Part shown: positions 41,678 through 50,602 of the stretch, piece after piece
How the letters are laid out: each line of letters begins with the position of its first letter
Numbering within the stretch: the stretch's first letter is position 1
Assembly: GCA_040005635.1 (NCBI GenBank)
Contig: JBDTYM010000005.1
Location: 1 to 64,000 of the forward strand
Length of the DNA: 64,000 nt
From: Dokdonella_A sp040005635
Lineage (GTDB): Bacteria > Pseudomonadota > Gammaproteobacteria > Xanthomonadales > Rhodanobacteraceae
Reading direction: 5' to 3'
Notes under the pieces: model-generated
Databases searched by the model: none
Told to the model about the DNA's origin: nothing
What the model saw: only the letters and a program-made list of their open reading frames with translations
Translations under genes and position numbers: made by a program

Positions 41678-44617
41678 TCACTGGCAGACGTCGACCTTGA
41701 AGTTGTCGATCACGAATCCGTTCGGAGCCGTGGCGGCCGAATTGCCGTCGGAAACCATGCGGAAGCGCAACTGCAGGTTCTGACCCGCGAACGTGTTCAT
41801 GTCGACCACTGAATGGGTCGGAACCGAGCTCCCTGCCGGCCCCGGATAGCACCAGCCCATCTTGGTGCCGAGCACGGTGTCGTTCGAGCCGGCACCGTTG
41901 TAGGGATCGGTGAGCATGTGCGTGGCATCGAGATACGCGAAGGTCGTACCGTTGTTGCTGGCCTCCAATACCGATGCATCCCAGCACGCGCCCGGCCCGT
42001 TCTGTTCCGACTTGTGATAGCCGTCGTAGGACGCAAACACCGCGGCCGCGCCAACCGGAATCGCAATCACCGGCGTGGTCAAGGTGCGGTCACTCGACAC
42101 CGTGTTGTCCGGTACCTTCCACACCGTCGTGCTCATGCCGGTGCCGCCAGGCGCCGTGCCCTGGGTCCAGCCGGTGCTGCCGCTGCCTGCGGCAACCCAG
42201 CCGTTGACTCCGCTCTGGAAGTCGTCCTGATAGACCGTCGTGGACGTGGTGCCTGCCGGGCAGACGCCTGGCACGCCGGTCGTGAACGAGAATGTCGCCG
42301 AGACCGGGCCATCGCCGCAGAGGTTGTGCGGGGTCACGCGCCAGTAGTACTGGGTCGAACCGTCGAGCAGCGAATCGACCTGCCACGACGTGGTGGCCAC
42401 CGTCGTCGTCGCGACGATGTTCGTGAACGCGGAGTCAGTGGCGACATCCACGGTGTAGGTCAATGCATCGCCCGCGCTCAGCGGGAAGGCGACACCGTCG
42501 AAGCCGTCGCCGAAGATGCGATCGCTGGCCGCCGCGTTCCAGGTCAGCAGCGGGTACACATTGGTGCCGCTCGCCGTGTCGACCGGCGCGGTCAGCTGCG
42601 GTGCGCCCGGTGCGCTCGAAGAAATATCGAACTGAAGGGCGACGCTTCGCGTCAGGCTGCCGTTGGTGCCGTCGACCTGGATCGTGTACGAACCCGAAGC
42701 TGCTGCGGCGCCGCCGACCAAGGTCAGCGTGCTGCTGCCCGGTGCGGTGACAGGGTTGGTCGAGAACTGCGCGGTCGCGCCGGCCGGCAGACCCGAAGCT
42801 GCCAGCGCGACATCACCGGTGAAGCCGTTCAGTACGCCGACGCGCAGCCCATAGCTGGGGTCGCCGGTGCTGGTGGCGCCGCACATTTCCACGCGTGACG
42901 TCGTTGCGGGAACGACGGCGTAGTTGGGATCGCCGCAACCGTCGAACTTGAACGTGCACACGCGCGTATGCCAACTGCTGCTCGCGGTCGTCGGGTAGTA
43001 CTCGTCAGTGAAATAGAACGTGCACTGGTCGACCGGATCCACACTCATCGACGAGTAGTCGCCCCAGCGGTTCGAACTGCTCGTCTGCGAGCCGTTCGCG
43101 ATACCCTCGGTGCAATTCGTTTCATCGCGCAGCGTGCCCGGCGCGTCCTCGAGCGTTCGACCCGTTATCTCGATCTGCGGATGCAGGTCACTGCTCGACT
43201 TGGAGAAGCCGAGCCCGATATTGCCGCTGGCGTCGATCCCGATGCCGCCCATCCAGCGGTTCTCCGCGTCGGGCGCGTAGGTGCTCTCTTCAACGAGGGT
43301 CTTGTCGAGCGCCGTGGGTTGCGGCGGATTCGCGCCATGATCGTCGAGGTTGAACAGCACCCAGTTGATCGCCGACTGACCCTGATCGGCCATCACCGCG
43401 TGATTGACGACCAACGAGATGTTCGTCGGCGCGCCCGGCGGGAAGGCGCGTGCGTTGGCGCGGTACATGATGTGCGTGCCGAACGAATCCAGTCCGTTCG
43501 CCGAACCCTGCTGCGGCACCTCGCCGCCGTAAGGCGCGAACGGCGTGCCGGCAATATGGGTCGGCGTGGCGGAGATCGTGCTGTTCGCCGGCGTCGCCCA
43601 GTCCAGGCACAGATCCCAGAACAGATAGCCGTCGAAGTTGGTGTCGTCGTAGTGCACGAACGACGGGCAGGCATTGGCCGGTGCATTCAATGTACCGACG
43701 AGGTTGACCGGCTCGACGCCGTACGCGTTGAAACCGGGATAGTGCAGCATGGCCGCGGAAGAGTCGCCGACGAGCATCTTGTCACGCTCCATCGCGACGT
43801 AGGCGGCGCCCACGAACGAGTTGCTGGAGTTGAACTCATGCGTCGTGAGCAGGTACGCGTCCTGGCTGCCGGATTCGTCCGTCCACACCGCCAGCTTCGG
43901 ATAGTCGCCGAAGTTCGTCCAATTGAACTCGTAGCGGTTGTACGTACCGAGCGGATCGGACGTGGTCGAGACAGCCACGCATTGCGCAAACGGTGACTGG
44001 GTAACGAACTGGCTCATGACCCAGCGCTGGGCTCGCGGATCCCACAGTGCGATCGGATCGCCCGCGTTGGTCGTTTCGCACAAGCCGCCGAAGCCGACCC
44101 AGAACGAATTTCCCTGCGTCGGCGACGGTGTCGCCGGGTCAGGCGCGCCGGTGGTCTTGTCGAAGACCTGCCAGGCGGAGTTCACCCATTGGATGTAGTG
44201 CTGGTCGCTGACGTCGCCATTGGTGTCCGGCGGCAGGCATCCGCAGCCGGAAGTCGCCGAGCTGATCGTTTCGAAGGTCAGCTCGATCGGCGGTGCGGGG
44301 ATGCCGCTCGGCGAACGCTGGATGCCGCGCAACGACGGTTTATTCGGAGCGCCCGTGAGCTTCAGCAGGATGTTAGGGATCGCATAGGGCTCCTCTTCGG
44401 TGCCCAGCGGCTGCGCTGGCGGCATGTTGCGAATGATGTCGCGGATCGGCGCCGACACATCGAACCGCGCCGCATGAATCACGGTGGGCGTCGTGTCGCG
44501 CGAAGCGATCGGTTGAGTGGACGTGGTCGGGTTGGTACCCGCCGAGTAAGCCGACGCAGCGAGCGTCAATGACAAGGCCGCGCCGAGCGCGACCGACACG
44601 GAACGTGATGAAGCCAT
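41678..44617 (-). CDS. large secreted multidomain protein with FN3-like and jelly-roll domains
   Basis: 979 residues from the ATG at 44617; the frame is open another 97 codons but without secretion signal. The signal peptide is MASSRSVSVALGAALSLTLAASAYSAG. Residues about 60-540 form a conserved but unassigned beta-rich region (SGCGCLPPDTNGDVSDQHYIQWVN, RWVMSQFV and others). A fibronectin-III-like domain near residues 695-795 contains an inserted SDRIFGDGFDGVAFPLS segment. The C-terminal 180 residues are a lectin/jelly-roll type domain (VYQDDFQSGVNGW ... FVIDNFKVDVCQ). It is probably extracellular or surface-bound; the enzymatic role, if any, is unknown. Confidence 0.8.
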   Translation of the reverse strand: MASSRSVSVALGAALSLTLAASAYSAGTNPTTSTQPIASRDTTPTVIHAARFDVSAPIRDIIRNMPPAQPLGTEEEPYAIPNILLKLTGAPNKPSLRGIQRSPSGIPAPPIELTFETISSATSGCGCLPPDTNGDVSDQHYIQWVNSAWQVFDKTTGAPDPATPSPTQGNSFWVGFGGLCETTNAGDPIALWDPRAQRWVMSQFVTQSPFAQCVAVSTTSDPLGTYNRYEFNWTNFGDYPKLAVWTDESGSQDAYLLTTHEFNSSNSFVGAAYVAMERDKMLVGDSSAAMLHYPGFNAYGVEPVNLVGTLNAPANACPSFVHYDDTNFDGYLFWDLCLDWATPANSTISATPTHIAGTPFAPYGGEVPQQGSANGLDSFGTHIMYRANARAFPPGAPTNISLVVNHAVMADQGQSAINWVLFNLDDHGANPPQPTALDKTLVEESTYAPDAENRWMGGIGIDASGNIGLGFSKSSSDLHPQIEITGRTLEDAPGTLRDETNCTEGIANGSQTSSSNRWGDYSSMSVDPVDQCTFYFTDEYYPTTASSSWHTRVCTFKFDGCGDPNYAVVPATTSRVEMCGATSTGDPSYGLRVGVLNGFTGDVALAASGLPAGATAQFSTNPVTAPGSSTLTLVGGAAAASGSYTIQVDGTNGSLTRSVALQFDISSSAPGAPQLTAPVDTASGTNVYPLLTWNAAASDRIFGDGFDGVAFPLSAGDALTYTVDVATDSAFTNIVATTTVATTSWQVDSLLDGSTQYYWRVTPHNLCGDGPVSATFSFTTGVPGVCPAGTTSTTVYQDDFQSGVNGWVAAGSGSTGWTQGTAPGGTGMSTTVWKVPDNTVSSDRTLTTPVIAIPVGAAAVFASYDGYHKSEQNGPGACWDASVLEASNNGTTFAYLDATHMLTDPYNGAGSNDTVLGTKMGWCYPGPAGSSVPTHSVVDMNTFAGQNLQLRFRMVSDGNSAATAPNGFVIDNFKVDVCQ

Positions 44618-44700
44618 GAACGAGAACCCCCAACGAGAACCGCGACGGCGAGTCGACGCTTCGATCAGCGGGGGCCGCCGCCCCGCGCTCGAAATCACGA

Positions 44701-45744
44701 TCAACCGGTTCCATCCTTCCGTGCCTTCGACCTGGCATCGAGCCGGTCGAGACGACGCAGATGATCGTTGAGGAACTTGCGGGTGTTCTCCGGCAGTTTC
44801 GGATCGGCCAGCGCCTGCTGGATCACCGATCGCTCCAATACCGGCGATTGCCGCCGCAACATCAAGCTCGCGCGTTCGGCCAGTGGGGGACTCGGACTCC
44901 AGACCCAACGCTGCAAGGCGTCGGGTGAAACCTTCGTCGCCTGCTTGTCGAGCAGTTCGAGTGCGGTAAGAACCAAGCCATATGGGTCTACAGCCCCATC
45001 AGGATATCCGCCTACAGGCGTATTTGTCACTATGTCTATCGCAGCTGCCGGCCACCACTCGCCAAAATCACGCGGCCGCGTGGCCGCAGCGACCAGCAGG
45101 GTCGAGCGAACGGGCGGCGCATCGGCTGCGTTGCGGACGACCTTCTCGACGACGGCCTGACCGCCGTCCTCGCGTAGGCGCTCGCCGAATTCGGCTTCTT
45201 GCGCAAACTCGCCGGCCGCCAGGGTCTGCAGGGCGAGGTCGGGGCCGTTCAGCGCCTTCAGCAATTGATCGAACAAGCTGTGCGACTCGCGGCCACGCTC
45301 GCTGCGGCCGGACTTGAAGATCGCACGTGCTGTGGGTGTGTCGTGGAACAGCGCGGGATCGAGTCCGATGCTGGTCAGCAAGACGGCGCCATCCGGGTTG
45401 AGGGCGGCGCGCGCCGGATTTCGTGGGTCCGTGCGCAGGTTCGTGTAGCCGAAGATGTATCGCTCGCCGATCTTCGCGTCATGCAGGCTCGACATCGGCA
45501 CGCGCACATCGATCTGCTCGGGCGGCCGTTCTTTGCCGCCGAGGACGTCCTTGCGCTGGAACACCAGCCGTCCGCTCGGATTGATCTCGATCAAGGGGCC
45601 GGCGACCAGCATGTTGCCGGGCGCATACAGCAGTTCGAGAGGGGGTTCGACGTGCTCCGCGCAGACGGGGGCGCTCCAGGCGACGGCCGCGGCGACCAGG
45701 CAGCGAAGCGCCAGGGCAGGAGGAGCGAAGGCATTCGTCGGCAT
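44701..45744 (-). CDS. secreted protein, unknown function
   Basis: 347 residues. A signal peptide (MPTNAFAPPALALRCLVAAAVAWSAPVCAEH) leads a globular domain with ELLYAPGNMLVAGPLIEINPSGRLVFQRKD and YIFGYTNLRTDP, followed by an alpha-rich C-terminal half. No known family motif is apparent to me. It is on the same strand as the large secreted gene 83 bp downstream, so they may share a transcript and act together outside the inner membrane. Confidence 0.7.
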   Translation of the reverse strand: MPTNAFAPPALALRCLVAAAVAWSAPVCAEHVEPPLELLYAPGNMLVAGPLIEINPSGRLVFQRKDVLGGKERPPEQIDVRVPMSSLHDAKIGERYIFGYTNLRTDPRNPARAALNPDGAVLLTSIGLDPALFHDTPTARAIFKSGRSERGRESHSLFDQLLKALNGPDLALQTLAAGEFAQEAEFGERLREDGGQAVVEKVVRNAADAPPVRSTLLVAAATRPRDFGEWWPAAAIDIVTNTPVGGYPDGAVDPYGLVLTALELLDKQATKVSPDALQRWVWSPSPPLAERASLMLRRQSPVLERSVIQQALADPKLPENTRKFLNDHLRRLDRLDARSKARKDGTG

Positions 45745-45866
45745 CGTTGACCCGGAGTCGGCAGAGAAGCGGAATGAACACGCGCCGACAAACGGATGCC
45801 GGCTAGGCCGCTAGGCTACTGGACTCCAGGCTGCGCCGGAAGGCGCGGCCGCGATCGGCCATGAAA

Positions 45867-45887
45867 AAGGCCGCACTAGGCGGCCTT
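45867..45887. terminator. terminator after metK, near-bidirectional
   Basis: AAGGCCGC and GCGGCCTT (8-bp arms, 5-nt loop) with five A on the left and T residues on the right. It lies 32 bp past the metK stop and also 122 bp upstream of the minus-strand start at 45744, so it separates the two units. Confidence 0.85.
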
Positions 45888-45918
45888 TCTTCACGCGTGC
45901 GGATATCGACTCCCGCGC

Positions 45919-47118
45919 TTACTTCAGGCCGGCCGCCTTGCGCAGCTCGGCGGCCTTGTCGGTCTTCTCCCACGAGAACGCGGTGAAGCTCTCGCCGTTG
46001 GCGAGTTTGACGTCGTACGGTGCGCGACCGAAATGGCCATAGGCCGCGGTCGGTTGGTACATCGGGTGCACCAGATCGAGCATCTTGATGATGCCGTACG
46101 GACGCAAGTCGAAGTGCGCACGGATCAGCTTCTCGATCTTGTCGTCACCGATCTTGCCGGTGCCGAAGGTGGTCACCGAGATCGAGGTCGGATGCGCCAC
46201 GCCGATCGCGTAGGACACCTGGATCTCGCAGCGGTCGGCGAGGCCGGCCGCAATGATGTTCTTGGCGACATAGCGTGCGGCGTAAGCCGCCGAACGGTCG
46301 ACCTTGGATGGATCCTTGCCCGAGAACGCGCCGCCGCCATGACGGGCCCAGCCACCATACGTGTCGACGATGATCTTGCGTCCGGTCAGGCCGCAGTCGC
46401 CGACCGGTCCACCGATCACGAACTTGCCGGTCGGATTGATATGGAACTTGGTGCCCTTGTGCAGCCACTTGGTCGGCAGCACCGGCTTGACGATGTACTC
46501 GCGCACGCCCTCGATCAGGTCCTTCTGCTTGACCGACGGATCGTGCTGGGTCGACAGGACGACCGCATCGATCGCGACCGCCTTGTTGTTCTCATAGCGC
46601 AAGGTGACCTGCGACTTCGCGTCCGGGCGCAGCCACGGCAGCGGCGAGTTCTTCTTCTTGCGGATCTTGGCCTGCTGTTCGACGAGGCGATGCGACAGAT
46701 GAATCGCGGCCGGCATGTAGCTGTCGGTCTCGTTCGTCGCGTAGCCGAACATCAGGCCCTGGTCGCCGGCGCCCTGCTCCTCGGGGTTCTTGCGATCCAC
46801 GCCCTGGTTGATGTCGGGCGACTGCTTGCCGATCAGGTTGATCACGCCACAGGTGGCGCCGTCGAAACCGACTTCGCTGGAGTCGTAGCCGATGTCGAGA
46901 ATGACCTTGCGCGTCAGCGCCTCGAGGTCGATCCAGGCGCTCGTCGTGATCTCGCCGGCGACGATCGCGACGCCGGTCTTGACCAGGGTTTCACAGGCGA
47001 CGCGCGCGCGCTTGTCCTGCGCGAGGATCGCGTCGAGGACGGCGTCGGAAATCTGGTCGGCGACCTTGTCCGGATGGCCTTCGGAAACCGATTCGGAAGT
47101 GAACAGGGTGCTGCTCAT
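45919..47118 (-). CDS. metK: S-adenosylmethionine synthetase
   Basis: 399 residues. It makes SAM from methionine and ATP. Conserved parts: FTSESVSEGHPDKVADQISDAVLD at the N-terminus, GAGDQGLMFGYATNETDSYMPAAIHLSHRL, GPVGDCGLTGRKIIVDTYGGWARHGGGAFSGKDPSKVDRSAAYAARY. It complements ahcY and metF in this window. The start is the ATG at 47118; AAGGA lies 12 nt upstream. No SAM riboswitch is seen in the upstream gap. It diverges from the secreted protease gene; the 214-bp gap otherwise shows only CATC repeats. Confidence 0.98.
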   Translation of the reverse strand: MSSTLFTSESVSEGHPDKVADQISDAVLDAILAQDKRARVACETLVKTGVAIVAGEITTSAWIDLEALTRKVILDIGYDSSEVGFDGATCGVINLIGKQSPDINQGVDRKNPEEQGAGDQGLMFGYATNETDSYMPAAIHLSHRLVEQQAKIRKKKNSPLPWLRPDAKSQVTLRYENNKAVAIDAVVLSTQHDPSVKQKDLIEGVREYIVKPVLPTKWLHKGTKFHINPTGKFVIGGPVGDCGLTGRKIIVDTYGGWARHGGGAFSGKDPSKVDRSAAYAARYVAKNIIAAGLADRCEIQVSYAIGVAHPTSISVTTFGTGKIGDDKIEKLIRAHFDLRPYGIIKMLDLVHPMYQPTAAYGHFGRAPYDVKLANGESFTAFSWEKTDKAAELRKAAGLK

Positions 47119-47332
47119 CGCGGCATATATCCTTCAATACGGATGGATGGATGAAAGGCGGCGCATCATACACGAGTCGAATGACGAGTTCTGTTGCTTT
47201 TCTTTACGAGACAATAACTCGGTCAGCAGCGATGCAGCCTAGTATCGGAGATCGCTCCTTGACGTCGCGAGATCACGTTGCGGCTGAGCGATGCAACCGC
47301 CTTCATCCTTGGGTTCTTGGGGAAAACTATCT

Positions 47333-50008
47333 ATGTCCAATTTGATACGCGCCGGCGTGCTGGCCGGCTCTCTATTGTGTGCCATGTATGTGGCCGATGC
47401 GTTCGCGCTCGGAGTGCAGCCGGAAAGCAGTTCGGCGTTGATGCGCGGCGTACAGCCGACCGCCGTCAGCGTCGATCGATCGGACGGGCGATATAAAATC
47501 GACGGCATCGCCATCACGCTCGGTACGCCGGCGTTCACCGCGCGGGTCGCAGCGCCGGAAGCGATGGCGCGCGAATTTCTCGCGGCACGACATGCCCAGC
47601 TCGGCCTGAGCGCGCCGGAATCGGCGGCGCTGGTACGTACCACGCAACGCCAGGGCCGGCATTTCTCCGTCGTGCGCTTCGAGCAGCATCAGCAGGGGCT
47701 GCCGGTCTATGGCAGCGATATCGCCATCAGCGTGACGCCGAACGGACGCGTCGTGTACGTGGCGAACTCCGCAGTCGGCGGTGTTGCCACGGTCGACGCA
47801 TCGGCGGACAAGACGGCGATCGATGCAACGGCGATTGCGAAACAGTATCTCGGCGTTGCCGGCTTCAGCCTGCAGTCGGCGCAACGCATGGTGTATGTCG
47901 GCACGGATGCAAGCCATCTGGTTTGGCGCGTGACGGCGGTTGCGCAGCAAGGACTGCGCGGCGAGTGGGAACTGCTGGTCGACGCGCATTCCGGTGAGGT
48001 CCTGCGCGCGCAAGACATCGCCGCTTACGAAAGCGGCACCGGCACCATTCATACGCCCGATCCGCTGTCCTACGAGCGTGTCGCTTATGGCACGGCCGGC
48101 TACGTCGATGGCAACAATGCCGACACGCCGCAACTCACGGCGGCCCTGGTGCCGGTCACGCTGGACGACATTACCTTCACGGGCGGCAACTACAGCCTGT
48201 CGGGGCCGTACGCGGTCTGCGAGGACTGGGACACGCCGCACGACGCCGGCTGTCCGGTACAGCCCGGCACTGATTTCTCTGTCACGCGCGGCGATCTCAC
48301 GTTCGATGCCGTGATGGGCTACTGGCATATCAGTGCCTACCTCAAGTACGTGAATGAAACGCTCGGCGTGCCGGCGATGCCGATTCACCATAGCGGTGGT
48401 GTGCACTACGACCCGCACGGCTTTCAGGGCGACGACAACTCGCAGTTCGTATCGAGCTCGGAAAAACTCACCTTCGGTGAGGGCGGCGTCGATGATGCGC
48501 AGGACTCGGATGTGCTGATCCACGAACTGGGTCATGCAATCCACTACTTCGTTACCGGCGGCCACCTGTCGCAGGTCGAGGGCCTTTCCGAAGGCGTCGG
48601 CGACTACAACGGCGCTGCCTGGAGCCGCGATTTCCCGAATCAGTGGACGCCGGCTGACACCGCGTACTACTGGATCTACAGCTGGGACGGCCACAATCCG
48701 TTCTGGCCGGGTCGCGTGCTGAACTACGAGCTGAATCATACCTACGCGCAGATCCACAATCAGGAAATCCACACGGCCGGCCAGTACTGGTCGTCGTGCA
48801 ACCTACTGGCGCGGGATGTGGTCGGCGGCGCGATCTTCGACAAGGCCTACTTTGAAGGTCTTTCGATGACCGGCGGCAGCACGAACCAGAAAGACGCCGC
48901 GCAGGCGGTCATCACGGCCGCGGCGACGCTCGGCTATTCGCAGGCGCAGATCGATGCGATCGGTGAGGCGTACAACTCCGGCAATGCAAGCGGCCATGCA
49001 GGCTGCAGCTACGCGGTGACGGTGCCGACGGCCAGTTCGGGTGCGACCGTTGCGGTAGACCAGACCAGTATCGACGCGACGGCTGCAACGGGCGCATCGA
49101 CCGCTGCCGCGCTCGCGATCGGCAATACCGGCAGCGCGGATCTGACCTGGAACATCGACACCGCCGACGCCGCGACGTGCGCGACGCCGGCCACCACGCC
49201 GTGGATCTCCTTCGCACCGTCCAGCGGTACTGTCGCAACCGGCGCGAATGACACGAGTGTCGCCATAACGCTGGACGCGGCGAGCCTGGCGGCGGGTTCG
49301 TACAGCACGAATATCTGCGTGCACAGCAATGACACGACCACGCCGGTCGTCGCCGTGGCGGTCACCTTTACCGTCACTGCAGATCCCAACGACACGATCT
49401 TCAAGGATGGCTTCGAAGCCGTTGCGGGCGGCGTCTGCGAACCAGCGCAGCTGCTGCAGGATCCGAGTTTCGAGGCGACCGAGAGCAGCGGTGGCGCGAA
49501 TCCGTTCTGGGATTCGGTGACGACCCAAGGCGAGAGCGCGTTCTGGGGCGAGGATGGCGGCGCGCTGCACATCCGCACCGGGCTGTTCGTGACCTGGCTC
49601 GGTGGTTACGACGCCGACACGCTGGATCCCGAGACGCATGACGCTTCACAGGCCGTCGTGATTCCGGTCGGTTCATCGCGATACTTCAACTACTGGCGCT
49701 GGATCGATCGTCCCGGCAACGGCGTCAACACGGTGACCTTCACCGTCGATGGCGATGTCGTCGCCACCGAGGACGTGTCGGCGCTCGGCGTCGATGCGGA
49801 CTGGGTGCAGCAGTCGATCGACATCAGCACATATGCGGATGGCGCATCGCATACGATCAAGTTCACCTACGACCACAGCGGCGGCACGACCGACTGGGAC
49901 TACTACCTCGATGACGCCACGATCGATTGCACGCAGTCGCCGACTTCGGTGGCGCACCCGGCGCAGACGATTTCCCACGCGACCAGCGGTGGCAAACATC
50001 GCCACTGA
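47333..50008 (+). CDS. secreted HELGH zinc metalloprotease with FTP propeptide (M4/M36-like)
   Basis: 891 residues from the ATG at 47333. The signal peptide is MSNLIRAGVLAGSLLCAMYVADAFALG. Residues about 70-240 are an FTP-type inhibitor propeptide (PEAMAREFLAARHAQLGLS ... WELLVDAHSGEVLRAQD). The catalytic domain contains IHELGHAIHYF (zinc histidines and catalytic Glu) and GLSEGVGDYNGAAW with the third zinc ligand Glu. Then come an Ig-like domain (ADLTWNIDTADAATC ...), an NDTIFKDGFEAV motif, and a C-terminal beta-sandwich domain. It is probably exported by type II secretion and activated by propeptide removal. Confidence 0.9.
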   Translation: MSNLIRAGVLAGSLLCAMYVADAFALGVQPESSSALMRGVQPTAVSVDRSDGRYKIDGIAITLGTPAFTARVAAPEAMAREFLAARHAQLGLSAPESAALVRTTQRQGRHFSVVRFEQHQQGLPVYGSDIAISVTPNGRVVYVANSAVGGVATVDASADKTAIDATAIAKQYLGVAGFSLQSAQRMVYVGTDASHLVWRVTAVAQQGLRGEWELLVDAHSGEVLRAQDIAAYESGTGTIHTPDPLSYERVAYGTAGYVDGNNADTPQLTAALVPVTLDDITFTGGNYSLSGPYAVCEDWDTPHDAGCPVQPGTDFSVTRGDLTFDAVMGYWHISAYLKYVNETLGVPAMPIHHSGGVHYDPHGFQGDDNSQFVSSSEKLTFGEGGVDDAQDSDVLIHELGHAIHYFVTGGHLSQVEGLSEGVGDYNGAAWSRDFPNQWTPADTAYYWIYSWDGHNPFWPGRVLNYELNHTYAQIHNQEIHTAGQYWSSCNLLARDVVGGAIFDKAYFEGLSMTGGSTNQKDAAQAVITAAATLGYSQAQIDAIGEAYNSGNASGHAGCSYAVTVPTASSGATVAVDQTSIDATAATGASTAAALAIGNTGSADLTWNIDTADAATCATPATTPWISFAPSSGTVATGANDTSVAITLDAASLAAGSYSTNICVHSNDTTTPVVAVAVTFTVTADPNDTIFKDGFEAVAGGVCEPAQLLQDPSFEATESSGGANPFWDSVTTQGESAFWGEDGGALHIRTGLFVTWLGGYDADTLDPETHDASQAVVIPVGSSRYFNYWRWIDRPGNGVNTVTFTVDGDVVATEDVSALGVDADWVQQSIDISTYADGASHTIKFTYDHSGGTTDWDYYLDDATIDCTQSPTSVAHPAQTISHATSGGKHRH

Positions 50009-50038
50009 AGCTGCGAAGTAGCACGCAGGACTTTTTGT

Positions 50039-50067
50039 AAGCCTCCCTTCGGGGAGGCTTCTTTTTT
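50039..50067 (+). terminator. intrinsic terminator of the metalloprotease gene
   Basis: AAGCCTCCC-TTCG-GGGAGGCTT, a 9-bp stem with a tetraloop, followed by CTTTTTTT. It lies 30 bp after the stop. Confidence 0.93.
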
Positions 50068-50454
50068 TCAGTCGGGCCAGCGGTTCAAGTGCGATCCGAA
50101 CTGCTCGCGCTGCCGGCGCACGATGCAGAAGCGATGCCCGCTCGGCGCTTCCATCACCCACCAGCGTTCGTGCTTGAAGGCGATCCGTTTCGCGCCGAGT
50201 GCCTCGAGGCGTCTCGCTTCGGCTTCGAGATCGTCGGTCTCGATATCCAGATGCACGCGCGCCTCGTGCGCGACTTTCTGCAGCAGGATGATCGGTTCGT
50301 CCGCCGCGGTTTCCAGCTCGGCGTAGTTGCCGTCTCCGTCCTGGTCGACGCTGGCGATCGGCTTGCCGAGCGCGCGACTCCAGAACTCCGCCGCAGGGGC
50401 GAGATCCTCGACGCGGCAGTCGATGACGAGGGCGCATAGGCGGCTGTGGTGCAT
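50068..50454 (-). CDS. VOC/glyoxalase-like protein
   Basis: 128 residues from the ATG at 50454, preceded by AGGAAGCC at good spacing. It forms one glyoxalase_6-type domain: MHHSRLCALVIDCRVEDLAPAAEFWSRALG and ERWWVMEAPSGHRFCIVR. No substrate can be named. The frame is open upstream into the next gene's 3' part, but those residues are not part of the family. It is downstream of the E2 gene and may be read through from it. Confidence 0.85.
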   Translation of the reverse strand: MHHSRLCALVIDCRVEDLAPAAEFWSRALGKPIASVDQDGDGNYAELETAADEPIILLQKVAHEARVHLDIETDDLEAEARRLEALGAKRIAFKHERWWVMEAPSGHRFCIVRRQREQFGSHLNRWPD

Positions 50455-50602
50455 GGTGGCTTCCTGAATCGGAGCGAGAGCCGGCGCGCTGATCTGCGCC
50501 GGGTTGTTGCTAGCGTCGCGCTGCGCTTCGCACAGGTCGCGGTTGATCGTTGCCGTCGCCCAGGTGGCGGGTCCCGGCGTTCGCCGCAAACACGGCAGGT
50601 TG

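Noticed and set aside
47119..47332. SAM riboswitch upstream of metK
   Set aside because: No SAM-I, -II or -IV type core is visible; only CATC repeats and a weak -10.
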